From Pseudopyrenochaeta lycopersici (Eukaryota; Ascomycota; Dothideomycetes; Pleosporales; Pseudopyrenochaetaceae), in contig NHZP01000009.1 in assembly GCA_003313425.1 (NCBI GenBank), positions 62,001 to 126,000 on the forward strand: a stretch of DNA of 64,000 nucleotides, written 5' to 3'. Under the pieces are notes generated by a model. The model was not told the origin of the DNA. It saw nothing but the letters and a program-made list of their open reading frames with translations, and did not search any database. The position numbers were made by a program, and so were the translations under genes. Below, piece after piece: positions 45,427 to 57,600 of the stretch. Within the stretch, counting starts at the first letter, position 1, and each line of letters begins with the position of its first letter.

Positions 45427-47350
45427 GTTAGTTATAGTTCTAATACTTAAAGTCCTCTTATTCCCTATTATAGTTATATTTACTAATTTATTCTTTATAG
45501 TTTCTTAAGTTTAACTTAAGTTCCTATATATTTTCTAAGTTAAAATTGTCTTTCTATTTTATAAGGTACTCTCTTTCCTTATATTAGTTTTCTATAATTT
45601 TAAAGTATCTTTTATTAAAGATTCTTTTAACTTTATACTCTATTTCTTCTATAGTCTTATACCTAAAGGTTTTTTATAATAGTATTACTAGGTACGCAGG
45701 TTCTAATAGTTTAACGTAGAACCTTAGATAGATCTTTACGTTATTAAGTAGTTCTAATATATACTTAACTAGTCTATTATATTACTTAACTAAAAATAGT
45801 CTAACTTTAATATAGTCTAATCTTTTATTAGGTTATTTTATATATAGGTTTTTTATAAGTAAATATACTTTATCCCCCTTTTTTTAGCTAAGGTGCTGTT
45901 TTTCTTTTCTTATTAATATATAAAATTTATTATCTTTATTTTTTCTTAAGTCTTTCTTATAGTTATTTTAATATTTCTTATAGTTCTTCTACTATCTTAA
46001 CTACAGCTTCTACTTTAATATTTAGAAAGTTTCTTTTAAATAGGTTTAGGTATTTCCTATAATAGGCGTAGAATAGTATTTTACCTATTACTTTAGATTT
46101 ACTATTATTTAACGTAATTTATACTATTAGTAATAGTAATACCTAGTTATCATATTATTTATAATACGCCTGCAGGTATTATTTTAGGGTTCTGTTTATT
46201 TATTCTATTTATCTGTTAGTTTCTAGGTAATACGCTATAGATAGTTTCCTTTAAGTACCTATCTTAGCTATAAAAGTTAACTAGAAATTAGATATAAATA
46301 GTTTATCCCTATTACTTATAATAGTCTTTAGTATACTGTAGTATTAGAATACTTAATCTTTTAGTATCTCTGCGAGTTATAGTACTATAAAGCTTTTTCT
46401 AAACAGTCTAAACTCCGCGTATTTAATATATCTATATACTATATTATATATCGCGTTATACCTATATCTAGTTACTTTATCTATAGACTTAGGTAAGTTT
46501 ATAATAAAGTCTATTACTATATCTTCTTATAGTTTTATAAGTATCTTAATTTCCTATAACTCGCTGTAAGGTATATGCATAGCATGTTTATTTTATTAGC
46601 AGGATACGTATTTCTTTATATATATTTCTACTTTCTACCTTAGGTTTATAATATAGTAGTTTTATTAGATAAGTTCTATAGTTTTTATAATTCCTAGGTA
46701 TCTATATATTAGATTATTATAGTGTTATTATATAATAGTTTTATATAAGCTTTTAGGAACTTCTACTTATATTTTTAAGATTACGTAGTACTCTTATAAA
46801 AGTCCTAGAGTTCTATCTTTATTTATTTTTAGGATTACTATATAAACTTTAGTCTTTTTACTTACTATATTATATCTTCTACTTAGTACGTCTACTCTTC
46901 TATTTTCTTTTCTTAGTATATATATAATCTTAAACTTATATTATCCTAAAAGTTCTAACTATCTTACTTATCTTTAATTAAGTTATTTTATTATTATAAA
47001 ATATGTTAGGTTTTAGTAGTCTATATAAATAGTAAGTTCTAAGTAGCTTTCTATATATACTCTCTAATATTATAGTGCGTTAATAATAGCTATAAGTTCT
47101 TTATTATAGATATTATATTATTCCTCTACTTATAAGAACTTTTATAAGTAATATACTATAAGGTGCTATTTTCTATCTTTTCTCTATAAGGCTACTGCTC
47201 TAATTACAAGATCTAATATATCTATTTTAATCCTTAGTAGTTACCTACTAGTAAAAAATATAAGTACTAGTTTAGCTATATATGCTTCGTTTAGTATTTT
47301 AAAGGCTTATTATTATTCCTTATTCTAGTCTTATTTTTCTTCTTTCTTTA
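45427..47350 (-). pseudogene. C integrase and chromodomain region
   Basis: On the minus strand, near 45570-45530, the sequence reads EYLIK-stop-KDN, a chromodomain start (family EYLVKWKGY). Upstream, integrase-like frames run from about 47200 to 45800, heavily stopped. A Fot/pogo element separates this part from RNase H and RT. Confidence 0.65.
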
Positions 47351-47415
47351 ACGTGTCCCACAAGCGAGCGCCGCGCACAAGCGAGCGCCGCACCCTACCA
47401 AGTTTGAGCACCTCT
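47351..47415 (+). repeat. Pogo left TIR
   Basis: 65 bp, identical to the reverse complement of 49210-49274. Contains two tandem copies of CACAAGCGAGCGCCGC, possibly transposase-binding sites. Confidence 0.95.
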
Positions 47416-47779
47416 ACCAGCGTACAGCTTAACTATAAATTTAAGTAATCTATAGATATTAATATGCAAGCTTAAGTAGCACCTATAGTATCGTTTTTAC
47501 ACGTGCGCGAGTTATGCCCAGTCTCTCTGCACCTTTTACAGCGCGATAGAGCCCGGCTGCTAAGGCCTAATTACTCCCTACTTTAACGCATTTCACGCCT
47601 AATCTGTTAATTAGCCTCTTATTAAGCAGCTATATCCTCTCCAACTCCCTTTATTAAGACTCCTCCCTTCTAAATCCACTTTCTCTTGCGCTGCTTTCGC
47701 TGAGTTACTGCCTTATTAGCCTTCTTAAGGCTATTAATCCTATCCTCTATTAGCTTAGCTTGATATGCCCCTACTATAG

Positions 47780-49169
47780 CCCCCTTTATAAACTAATTAA
47801 GCGCCTCAATAATTGGGGCTGGTGATGAGCTCTTATGCCGTCGAACGCGATCGCTAATTAGAGTCAATTGAGCCTCAAACTCACGTGGGTTCCTTGGTGT
47901 TTAAGGCTCCCATAGAGCTCCTTGCTGAGCTCCTTGCTCAGCTCCTAGCTGAGCTCCTAGTTGAGCTCCTAACTGAGCTCCTTCCTGAGCTCCTAACTGA
48001 GCTGGTGGTGATGGCGTACGCAGCTGGACATCTAGCCTTGACAAGACAACGTCTAGCTGGAGAGGAACAAGGCCTGCTCCTCAAAATGCTGAGCGTATAT
48101 TAACTGCAGTGAAAGCTTAATCAAATGCTGCTTTAAAGGCAGGCAGAAATTCAAGCTTAGTAATATGGTTGATGTGGGCCTTAATCAAGCTCTCTATCTA
48201 GCGGCTGTACGCCTTCTTAAGAGGAGAGAAGCAGCCAACGTTAAGAGGCTGCAGCAGATAAGATGAGTGAGGTGGCATGCAGAGGGTATAGATGTTGCTC
48301 TCTCTGCAGATCTCTTGAAATTTAAGAGAGTGATAGCTCTTATAGCCATCAAGGATAAGCAGCTGACGCGCGCCTACTACCCTTGTCTTTGTATAAGCAT
48401 TAAAGTGCTTTAGCTATGCTACTCTAAGCTGATTAGTTGTCTAGCCGTTGTCACTAACTAAGATAGCCCAGTGGTGTGGGATAGCTTCTTCCTGGTACCA
48501 GGCACGATGGTGATGCTGGCCAGCAAAGATTAGGAAGGGTGGGATTGCCCAGCCAGCAGCGTTAATGCCTTGAATCAACGTTACCTACTTACGGTTGCCT
48601 GGCTTGATAGCCTTTAGCCGCCCTCTCCTCTCTAACCTAGTTACGACTAGCTAAGTTATTATCTTGCCTATTATAAAGCTAGCTTCGTCAAAGTTAAATA
48701 TATCCTTATCTAGTATGCTGTACTTTACCTTTGTCTCCTCTACTCGCTTAAACTAGCTGTTAACTAACTTTAGATCCTTACATAGAGCTCTCTGCCTGTC
48801 GTACGCTTGGGTAAAACGCGTCGTCAGACTATTTGTACGCTTAACAGAGTTAGATGGCTAATTTATGCCAACCTAACCTCCACTACGCGTTGATAGCAGC
48901 TTATTAGCTATATCACGGATAGCTGCGTACGTAGGCGGAAATCCACGTTAATCTAGATTAAGTATATAATTAACTATTACCTCCTCTTCTAGCTAGGTAA
49001 GCTTCCTTAAGTTGGGCTAGCAATCGCGTCAAGTAGTAGTCCCAGCGCGTTGGCGACGGATTGTTCTTTCAGACACGTTAAAGATTGCTGCAGCAGGCTA
49101 GTTGCTACTAATTTAATGCGTATAAATAGCTAAGATAGCAAGCTAGATATCTGCTTCGTTTAAAGGCAT
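47780..49169 (-). pseudogene. Fot/pogo-type transposase, inactivated
   Basis: From ATG 49169 (MPLNEADI) a helix-turn-helix N-terminus is followed by a CENP-B-like part (GFPPTYAAIRDIANKLL). The DDE domain has FNFDEASFIIGKI near 48690-48650, LIQGINAAGWAIPPFLIFAG near 48585-48525, AILVSDNG near 48470-48450, and [15 protein letters not shown] near 48370-48325. [21 protein letters not shown] lies near 48275-48220, where the last Asp (LQPLDVG in the family) is Asn. TAG/TAA stops are scattered. The C-terminal codons overlap a 12-bp repeat (47915-48003). It would catalyse cut-and-paste at TA sites; this copy cannot. Confidence 0.88.
47915..48003 (-). repeat. 12-bp repeats GAGCTCCTTGCT in transposase C-terminus
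   Basis: Seven or so copies of GAGCTCCTxxCT in tandem, with single-base variation. The plus-strand Leu-rich frame over it (47885-48103) is a by-product. Confidence 0.85.
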
Positions 49170-49209
49170 TTAAAGAGCGTAGTGTTAAGCTATTATACGT
49201 TGAGATGAG

Positions 49210-49274
49210 AGAGGTGCTCAAACTTGGTAGGGTGCGGCGCTCGCTTGTGCGCGGCGCTCGCTTGTGGGACACGT
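49210..49274 (-). repeat. Pogo right TIR
   Basis: 65 bp, a perfect inverted copy of the left end, followed by TA. Confidence 0.95.
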
Positions 49275-52200
49275 TATTAGTTTTATTAAGGGTACTATAA
49301 TCTTAGAGAAGTCCTTAATAAACTATTAATTAAAGTTAATAAATCCTAGAAATAACTAGATATCTGTAACTATTTATAGTGTTTTCTATTCTTAGATTAT
49401 TCTAATCTTAGATTTACTAATCTATACTCCTTATCTTCTAACTATATATCTTAAGAATTCTACCTCTTTTTTATAAAATTTATACTTTTCTAGTTTTAAA
49501 TCTAGGTAGTAGTCTCTTAGTTATTATAGTACTTCTTTAATATAGTCCTAATATTTATCTATATTCCTTAAGTAAACTAAAATATTATCTAGGTAGGCTA
49601 TAGTATATATATTAAGATATTCTACTAAGATATTATTTATTAGGTCTTAGCACGTTACTAGTATATTTATTAAACTAAATAGTATTACTATATATTTATA
49701 ATATCTATATTATATCTTAAAGGTAGTTTTCTATTCCTCTCCTTCCTTTATTCTAATAAAGTTATACGCTCTTCTTAGATCTAACGTAGTAAAGTATTAA
49801 GCTCTTATTAGTCTATCGCATAATTCTTATATATTAGGTAGTAGGTAGCAGGTCTTCTTAGTAATGTTATTTAACTTCCTATAATTAATATATAATTTTA
49901 GTACTCTATCTTTCTTTAGTATAAATAGGATAGGGTATCTTACTAAGAACTTAGATTTCCTAATAAAACTTTTTACTAAATTTTTATTAATATATTTTTT
50001 TAGAACACTTAGTTTATAGTTACTAAGATAGTATATTAGTATAAACTTAGGCTACTTACCTTCTATAAGTTCTATCTTATAGTCTTATAGTTAGTATTTT
50101 AGTAGTACTCCTTTTCTTACCTTTTTAGTAAATATATCTCTAAATTCTTTATATTCTCTTAGGATTTTAGGAGTAGTAACTAACTCTTTATTCTTCTTAG
50201 TGTTTCTTAATAGCTACTAATAAAGTAGCTCTTATTTGGCTTTTTATAAAGGTTTAATATTTATTATTACCTTCTTATCTACTAAGGCATATTACTATTA
50301 CGTAGGTATTCTTGCGTAGTCCTTAATATATATAGATACTTTTTATTCTACCTAGTTAATTACTAGATTATAGTGTCTTAACTAAAGTAGTTCTAGGATA
50401 ATATTATAGGCAGCTGTCCTAAAAATATCTAGTCTAACCTAGTATAATTTAGAGGCTAAGCTAAGGTAAGTAGTAACTTTATAAGTTATTATTCCTTCTA
50501 ATTTTCTATTTACTACTATTATCTAGTAAGGTTTTTTCTTTAAGATAAGATATAGATTTACTTTTAATATAGCTATCTTAGAGATATAGTTTACTTATAG
50601 TCTAGAATCTATTAGTGTCTCTAGCTCCTTCCCTTAAAGTTTTATTCTAAGTCTAAAGAGGTTCTCTTCCTCTTATTAGATAGCCTAGTATTATTTCTTA
50701 ATATTAACTAGTTATAGTTAAATCCTTTATCTAGCTCTAGCCTTTAGGCTATAAGAACGTTTAGCTTCTAGTTTTACTTTAAAAAAGAATTATTATTAAA
50801 GCTATTAGTTTCCTTTTCTAATTTATAACGCGTATATCCTGCGTTTATATATACCTACTATAACTTATTAGTATAGCGTTTGTTTATAATAATGTTTTAG
50901 TTAGCTATATACTTATCGTTATATCCTAGGAAATAGTTTATTATCTACTTATCTTATAAGTAGTTAACATAATTATCCTATTACTATTTATATACTCTCT
51001 TTAGTATTAGGAAATGTCCTTCTTATAGTTTAATAGTATAGTAGTAGTTATAATAATTATATATATAATAGAGGTATAATAGTAGTTTATACTAAAGGTT
51101 TCTCTAGTTATAATTATAACAGAATAGTTTTTATCCTTTCTCTACTTATATAATAGCTTTTTATTCTATCTATTATTTAGCGTGTTCTATAGAGAATCCT
51201 TAATACTTAATATCCTTAATTACGTATTCCTAGTATATATATATTTTTTTTTAAAAGTTTACACTTTATTTTTTAGTTCTAGTACCTTATATATATATAC
51301 TTTCTACTTTACGCCTTCTATAGTACTAGTTTACCTTTTATTTCCTTAATTTTATAGTCTAGTACTTACGTTTATACTTTCTTAGTACTTCTTATAGCTA
51401 GTAGTTAGTCCTAGTTAACTCTAGTTCTTAGATATAGCTTTAGTAAAACTTTATTATTCTAATTAATTTCTTAAGTAGAAGTAGGTACCTATCTATAAGT
51501 TTCTTTTATCTAGTTATTATCTTACTAAAGTAGTAATAAAAGTCTAGTACTATAGTTAAGAGTAGTAACTACTTCATAGTCTCTAATTTAGGTATTATTA
51601 AAGCTATTAATTATATTAACTTTAAGTTAGGTAACTTTATTCTTTTATCTATAATTCTTTATAAAGTATCTCTTCTTTCTATAATTATAGTAATTACTTT
51701 TTAACTTCTCTATATCTATCTTCTAGTATCTTACCTTTCTATTCTTTTACTTTTTATTAATATTATCTAAATATATTAGTTCTAGTTTATTAGAAGTATA
51801 GTAGCTAGTAGTATAAGTATTTTTTACGTAGTAAATATAGCCTTTCTATTTACCTATATATATTATTTTTCCTTTTCTATAGCGTTATAGTTCTTAGTTT
51901 AATTTATATAAATTATTATTACTTCTTATATAGTTATTAACTAGATTATTAAGGTCTTTAATAACGCATCTTATTCTTATAAGTTCTTCTCTAACTTATA
52001 GTTCTAGGCCTTATTAGAATATTTACTTAAGAGCCTTATTATCTTATCTAATAATTATAGAGTACTACTTAAACTTATTAGTATAGTTAGTAATAGAGGT
52101 ATATTATTTTAGTTCTTATATATATTATTCTACTATAACTTTCTCTATCTATATACTAAAAATCTATTAGATATATTTTTTAAACTTATCTTAAGCCTTA

Positions 52201-52501
52201 AATATTTCTATATTATCTTTATTAATAATTCCCTTATCTATATATTATTTTAATTATAGCGTAACTAAGTCTAGTACCTTACTTATAAAGTAAGTAATTA
52301 TAATAAGTACTTTATTACTTTTATTAATATTTTTATAGAAGTAGAAGTATAGGTTAAGTTAGAGTAACTATCCTTTAAGGTATTATTAGTTACTACTAAA
52401 TATAGTAGGCTTACTAATTAGATAACCTTTAGTAGTTATAGTTAAAGAGTTAAGAGTAGCTATATATTTACTAGTACTACTTATCTTAAGAGTAATTAAA
52501 A
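49275..52501 (-). pseudogene. C gag, protease, RT and RNase H region
   Basis: The minus-strand translation contains FTTLDLRRAYNFIRIKEG and the RT active site YLDN near 49582-49600 (YLDD expected, second Asp changed), then FLGFINFN and DFSKI of the RT/RNase H connection near 49350. Gag and protease lie to the right, up to the 5' LTR at 52502. Stops are everywhere. It resembles E in RT but has different LTRs. Confidence 0.72.
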
Positions 52502-52597
52502 TATTAAAGATCTAATTAAGTAGTTATAATATAAAGTAACTAGTATTAACTAGTTAGGCTCTTTAGAGTATTCTATAGATATATAGTAGTAGGTAAG
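52502..52597 (-). repeat. 5' LTR of C, left part
   Basis: Matches 44476-44571 (TGTTAAAGATCTAATTAAG; here TATTAAAGA). Cut at 52598 by element D. Confidence 0.85.
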
Positions 52598-52802
52598 TGT
52601 TAGGGACTGTTAGTAGAGGTCGAGGTTAAGTAATATAGGATAGTATTAAGACTAATCCTTAACCTCTGCTTAGAGGGGGTAGCTCTTATTTATATACTAG
52701 CCCGTCTCTAGTACAGTCCTAAGCCTTTCTAGGCTCTATCTAGTATAGGTCTAAGGGCCCTCCGCTAGGTTGTCTCCTGCTAGGTCTAGTGTGTTCGTAA
52801 TA
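52598..52802 (-). repeat. 3' LTR of D
   Basis: 205 bp. Plus strand TGTTAGGGACTG...TTCGTAATA. It differs from the partner by transitions only in the stretches I compared. Confidence 0.9.
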
Positions 52803-54640
52803 ATTACTCTTCTCTTTTTTTAAGAGTTGTCCCTAACCTGTATAGACGTTACGCGTACGCTGTTTGCGCCGCCCTAGTCCTAACGCGTCTCTAGTCGTTC
52901 GCTAGGTAACGTAATATATTTTCTATAGGCAGCTTTTATAGCTTTACCTGTAAATCTTTTTACGTAAGGTAGCTGCCTTTACAACTATTATACAGTTGCT
53001 GTTTCCTAGCTGCCTTAGCGTGTTCCTTTCTTATAACTACTATTAGCTAGGGCCTTACGTGTTTAGCTTATAAAGTTTGCGTATATAACGCTATTGCGTA
53101 GGTAGGTTATTATAGCCTATCTCTACTAGCTACTCGTTACCTCTTTACGTAGTTTACCCTTTATAGGTAAGTTGCTAGCGAGCTACTGCTTATAACTACC
53201 CTAGTAAGAGGCTAGGTTTTAGAGGGTCTGTAGGCGCAGAGGTGTATAAGTATACTACTCCCCTTCTCCCTACTACCTACATCTACTTCCTTCTTCTAGG
53301 TAATTATACTACTCTTTAACTTACTTAATAGGTTCCTAAATGCTAACTAGCGTAAGTAACGCGCCTCTTCTTAGTTATATCTATAGTTTACTTAGTAATA
53401 TATAGCTATAGCTATTACTTACTTAGTTTTAGTATAAGGCCTGCATCTCTGCTCTCTCTATAGCGTCCTGCGGAGACCCTAACAGTATAGTTTAGGGCAT
53501 ATTTTATATATTTTGCTTAGGTAAAGGCTATTATATCTATAAGAATAACTTTAGTATATATAGCTATTATTCCTCCTAGAAGAAGGGGGGTTATATTAAG
53601 GTAAGTAACTTGCCCTTACTTCTAAGTTTAGCTAATAGGTCTCCTAGATTAAACTTTTATTTTAGCGTACTATTAATTTGCTTAACTAGCTAATTATAGT
53701 TGCGAATTATAAAACTAATATAGCCTTATCCTATCTTTAACTTAGGGATTCGCTGTCTAAGATCTTTATTATTAATAATTATATTACGCTTACTTAGACG
53801 CGTGCTTATAATTATACTATAGAGTTACGTTAGGCCTTCTCTACTATATTATAGGCCTATAATTACTTTATTTATTCCTATCCTAGAGAGAAGATTAAGT
53901 TTAAAAAGGCCTACTAGGTGTCTTAAAAGTTAAACGTTAAGCGATACAAAGTAACTTTCTTACTACTTCCTTTAGTAATATATAGCTAATATATATAGTT
54001 AGGAATTAGTACGTTTAGTTTAAAGTGCCTAGAAAATATAGTTATAGATAAAGGTATTAAGCGTAACTTTTAGTCTACTAGGTATTATAGTAACTATAAG
54101 CGTCGCTAGTACTATTATAGAACTAATATTCCTGCTAAGTCTAATATTAGTTTACCCTTTACCTCTTCACCTATTAAAAAGTCTATTTATTTAGGTTTAC
54201 CTCCTACCTTTAGTAGTTCTATTAGTAGCTAGGATTTAGCGCTTAGGATTATAGCTATGTTAGGTCCTAAGTAAGATTATAATACCTCTATATTACCTTC
54301 TTTTTAGCCTTCTATTTCCCTTAGTGCTTAGTCTGCCTGCCTTTAAGCTGCCCTTTATTCTATAGAGTTACCCTTAAGTTCTATTCTTATAAATACTTTT
54401 AATAAGGTTTTTTATAGTAGTCTTTTACTCTTTACTAGTCCTCTTACTAGTAGTTATACGTCGCGTTATTCTAATCGCCTGCGTTAGGCAGATACTAGTT
54501 AGCGTAGAAGTAGTAATATAGAGATAAGAGACTAAATAAGTCTAGGGCGTATTCCTAGTAGGCCTTATATAGAGTGTATTAGTTTAGTTTATAAGTATAT
54601 AGTAATATTATAAATATCTTCTTATTCTCTTCTAAGCTTC
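52803..54640 (+). other. Extra 3' region of D with a candidate opposite-strand frame
   Basis: 1.8 kb between the D chromodomain and its 3' LTR. On plus, from about 53990 to 54610, one frame is broken mainly by TAG and reads plausibly (ISTFSLKCLENIVIDKGIKRNF, SIYLGLPPTFSSSISS, YIECISLVYKYIV). A neighbouring plus frame at 53585-53985 is also fairly open. This is the position of the antisense accessory frames of C and E, but I see no Cys cluster, so the call is weak. The minus strand is not clearly better. Confidence 0.3.
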
Positions 54641-57600
54641 TTCTAAGGCTAGCCTTATTATTATTCTAGTTATCTTCTAAAAGGTACTTAGGGGTTACAC
54701 TCTAGGGATACTAAGTAGTCTTATAAAAGTTTATTATAGTAGTTAAGATTCTCTTCTAGCTCCTAGGTTATATCTTTAATACTCTAACCTAGCTACTTTA
54801 CTTTAAGCTTGCGCCCCTTTATAAGAGTTTTCTTATAATCTAAGATTCCTTCTACTTTATATTAATCTCTTATAGAGGCGTCTACTAGGTCCTAGATAGG
54901 GCTTAGTTAGAACTCTCTCTATATTAGAGGTTCTACCTAGGGCTCTAATAGGGATACGTAGAAGATAGAGTAAATTCGCGCTATTAATAGTAAGAGGGCG
55001 AGCCTATATACTAGCTTACTAATACGCTCTTTAATCTAGAATAGCCCTAGGTATCTTACTATAAACTTCTTTAAGGGTCTTAAGGTTACTATATTCTTTA
55101 CTTATAATAGTATTAGGTCTCTAACAGAGAAGTATTAGTTAGACTATTTTATATTATACTACTTTATATTACTTTACTACGCCTTTTCTAGGCGTGCCCT
55201 TACCTCCTCCTATTATTAGTGCTATTTATTTAGTCTATTACTAACTTACTACCTAAGTTCTAGTGCTTCTGTAGGACTATCCTAGGTTAGAGGTAGTTTA
55301 CAGAGCTAGTAGCTGTTAAGGATTCTATTAAATCTCTTTAGGTCTATCTTAAACGCCGCCTTAATAGAGCTTATACTGTGTGCTAAGTAGTTTTTTAAGT
55401 TGTAGGCGTACTCTGCGTAGGGTAGTAGCTCTACCTAGTTATCTTACTAGTAGTTTATATAGATATAGAGGTAGGTCTCTAGTTCCTAGTTCTAGCGTTT
55501 AGTTTACCTATCTATTTAGGGGTAGAAAGTAATGCTAAGCCTATATTTAATTTTAAGGTAGTAATAAATATCTAACTAGAACTAGCTTATAAATACTAAC
55601 CCTTAATCTAATAGAAGGGTGTCTAGTAGCCCCTACTTAAGGAAGTATTATTTTAGTAGTAACTCTATTACTTACTAAGACGTAATTATCTTTATTATAA
55701 GCAAGTACTAGATATATTTTATAAAGTAATCTACTAGTACTAGTATAGCGTTATACTTATTCCCTTTATTATCTATTAACTTTAGTAGGTCTATAATAAA
55801 GTCTAGGGAGTAGTGCCTCTATACTATCTTAGGAAGGGGTAGTAGTAATAATAAGCTTTAGAGCTTATATCTCTAGATCTTATTTAGCTAGCACTGCAGG
55901 CACTAGCTAATATACTTCTAAGTATCTTTCCTAAGGTAGAGCTAAAAGTATTTTCTTTAGAGGACCTTAGTAGTTTTATTTACCCTATAGTACCCTCCTA
56001 TAGGGTTATTATAGTTCCTCTAGAGTATATTTGCGCAGAGTAAAGCGTTCTTAGGGATTTATACTTTCCTGCTCCTACGCAGGAGGCCTTTAGGGTTAAC
56101 TTCCTAAGTACTAGCCTTCTTCCTTACTTCGCCTGCGTTCTAACCTACTAGCACTGTAAAGCTAAAATAGGCCTAATCCTATACTTATACTAGCTAGACG
56201 TGTTTAAGGAAGCGTCCTAAAACTTCTAAGGCGTAGGTAGACTCTTCCTACATAGCTACTACTATAAAGTAGTTAGGTACTATTACTTAGAACCCTAGGC
56301 TGCGTAAAAGCCCTTTAGTAGCTAGTAAGTATAATAGCTTAGCTTATAAGTTTCTTTCTGTGCTAGCTTTATTACTTATAGTTTAGCTACAGGCAGGAAT
56401 AAGTAATACATTACTAATAACTAACTACTTATTAAGAAATTCCTAAGTAGGTAGATTCTCTTTTAGGAGTTAACGCAGACCTAGCTAGGTTCTATTCTTA
56501 GAGAGGTATAGTTCTTATACTACCTATAAGGCAGTTAGAGCTATAGACTCTTAAGGTGTCTACTATTAAAGCTTTTATTAGAGTGTAAAGAGTATTATAC
56601 TCTTTAACGCTTAAGATTCTCTTGCTAGGAGTTCTTACGTAAAGTTAGGCTTTTAAGAGAGCCTGTTAGTAGAGTTCTTAGGTCCTAGTTTATACTCTAC
56701 TTTAAAGTTAAATTCTGCTAGCTCCTTAGCTTATTAGGCCTACTTAGGAGAGAGCTCTTTTATTATTATAAAGTATTAGAGGTTATTATAGTTAGAGAGT
56801 ACCTAGATTGTTATTAGGGTGTGTTAGAGGTAGTGCCTCTACGTCCTAAATACTTCTCTAATAGTGCAAAGCTCTTTATTATAAGTATACTAATTTAAAG
56901 ATAGTCTAGAGAACTTCTTACTCTAGAACGTAATAGGCTTCTAGTAATACTCTATTACCTACCTAGTTAAGGCTAGTTATAAGAGGATAGCAGCTATTAT
57001 AAAGTCTAAAGCGTTAGTAAGAACTATTACTAGTTCTACTAGGTTAAAGTGCTAAAGCACAGGGGCTTCTAAGAACTTCTAGCGTAGCGTAAAAAACGTA
57101 TTCCTTACGTAGTTAGGCTACGCCTATAGCTAGTACTATCTTATAGGTCTCTTATAACTCTTTATAGCCTTATTTATAGCCTTACCTATAAGGAGCGTAC
57201 TTAGGTCTATTACTAGGTTCTAAGTAGTTATTATATAGTCTACTAACGAACGTACTATAGCAAAGTAGTTAAAGATAAATCTTTAATAGAAGTTAGTAAA
57301 CCTAAGGAATACTTAGATATCCTTATAGCCCTAAAGTTCTAGCTACTCTCTAATAGTCTATACTCTTATAGGGTCTATTACTACGCCTTCTAAGGTTACT
57401 ATAAACCCTAGGAATTCTATAGATCTAGTAGAGAAGGTATACTTACTTACTTTATAGTATAAGCCCTATTCTATAAGTTAGTCTAAGACCTCCTCTACGT
57501 AGCTATTATAATCTTTCTTATTCTCTAAGTAGATTAGTATATTATCTAGATATACTACGTAAGTATAGTCTATAAGCCCCTTAAGGGCTCTATAAATATA

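Larger units (their letters stand above)
47351..49274 (-). mobile_element. Fot/pogo (Tc1-mariner superfamily) transposon
   Basis: 1924 bp with perfect 65-bp terminal inverted repeats (47351-47415 and 49210-49274), starting ACGTGTCCCACAAGCG, flanked by TA on both sides (47349-47350 and 49275-49276). It encodes one transposase on the minus strand. Inserted into the pol region of element C, it is younger than C. RIP is milder than in C. Confidence 0.95.

Noticed and set aside
47885..48103. Plus-strand Leu/Glu-rich ORF
   Set aside because: It is the complement of the 12-bp repeat inside the pogo transposase C-terminus.
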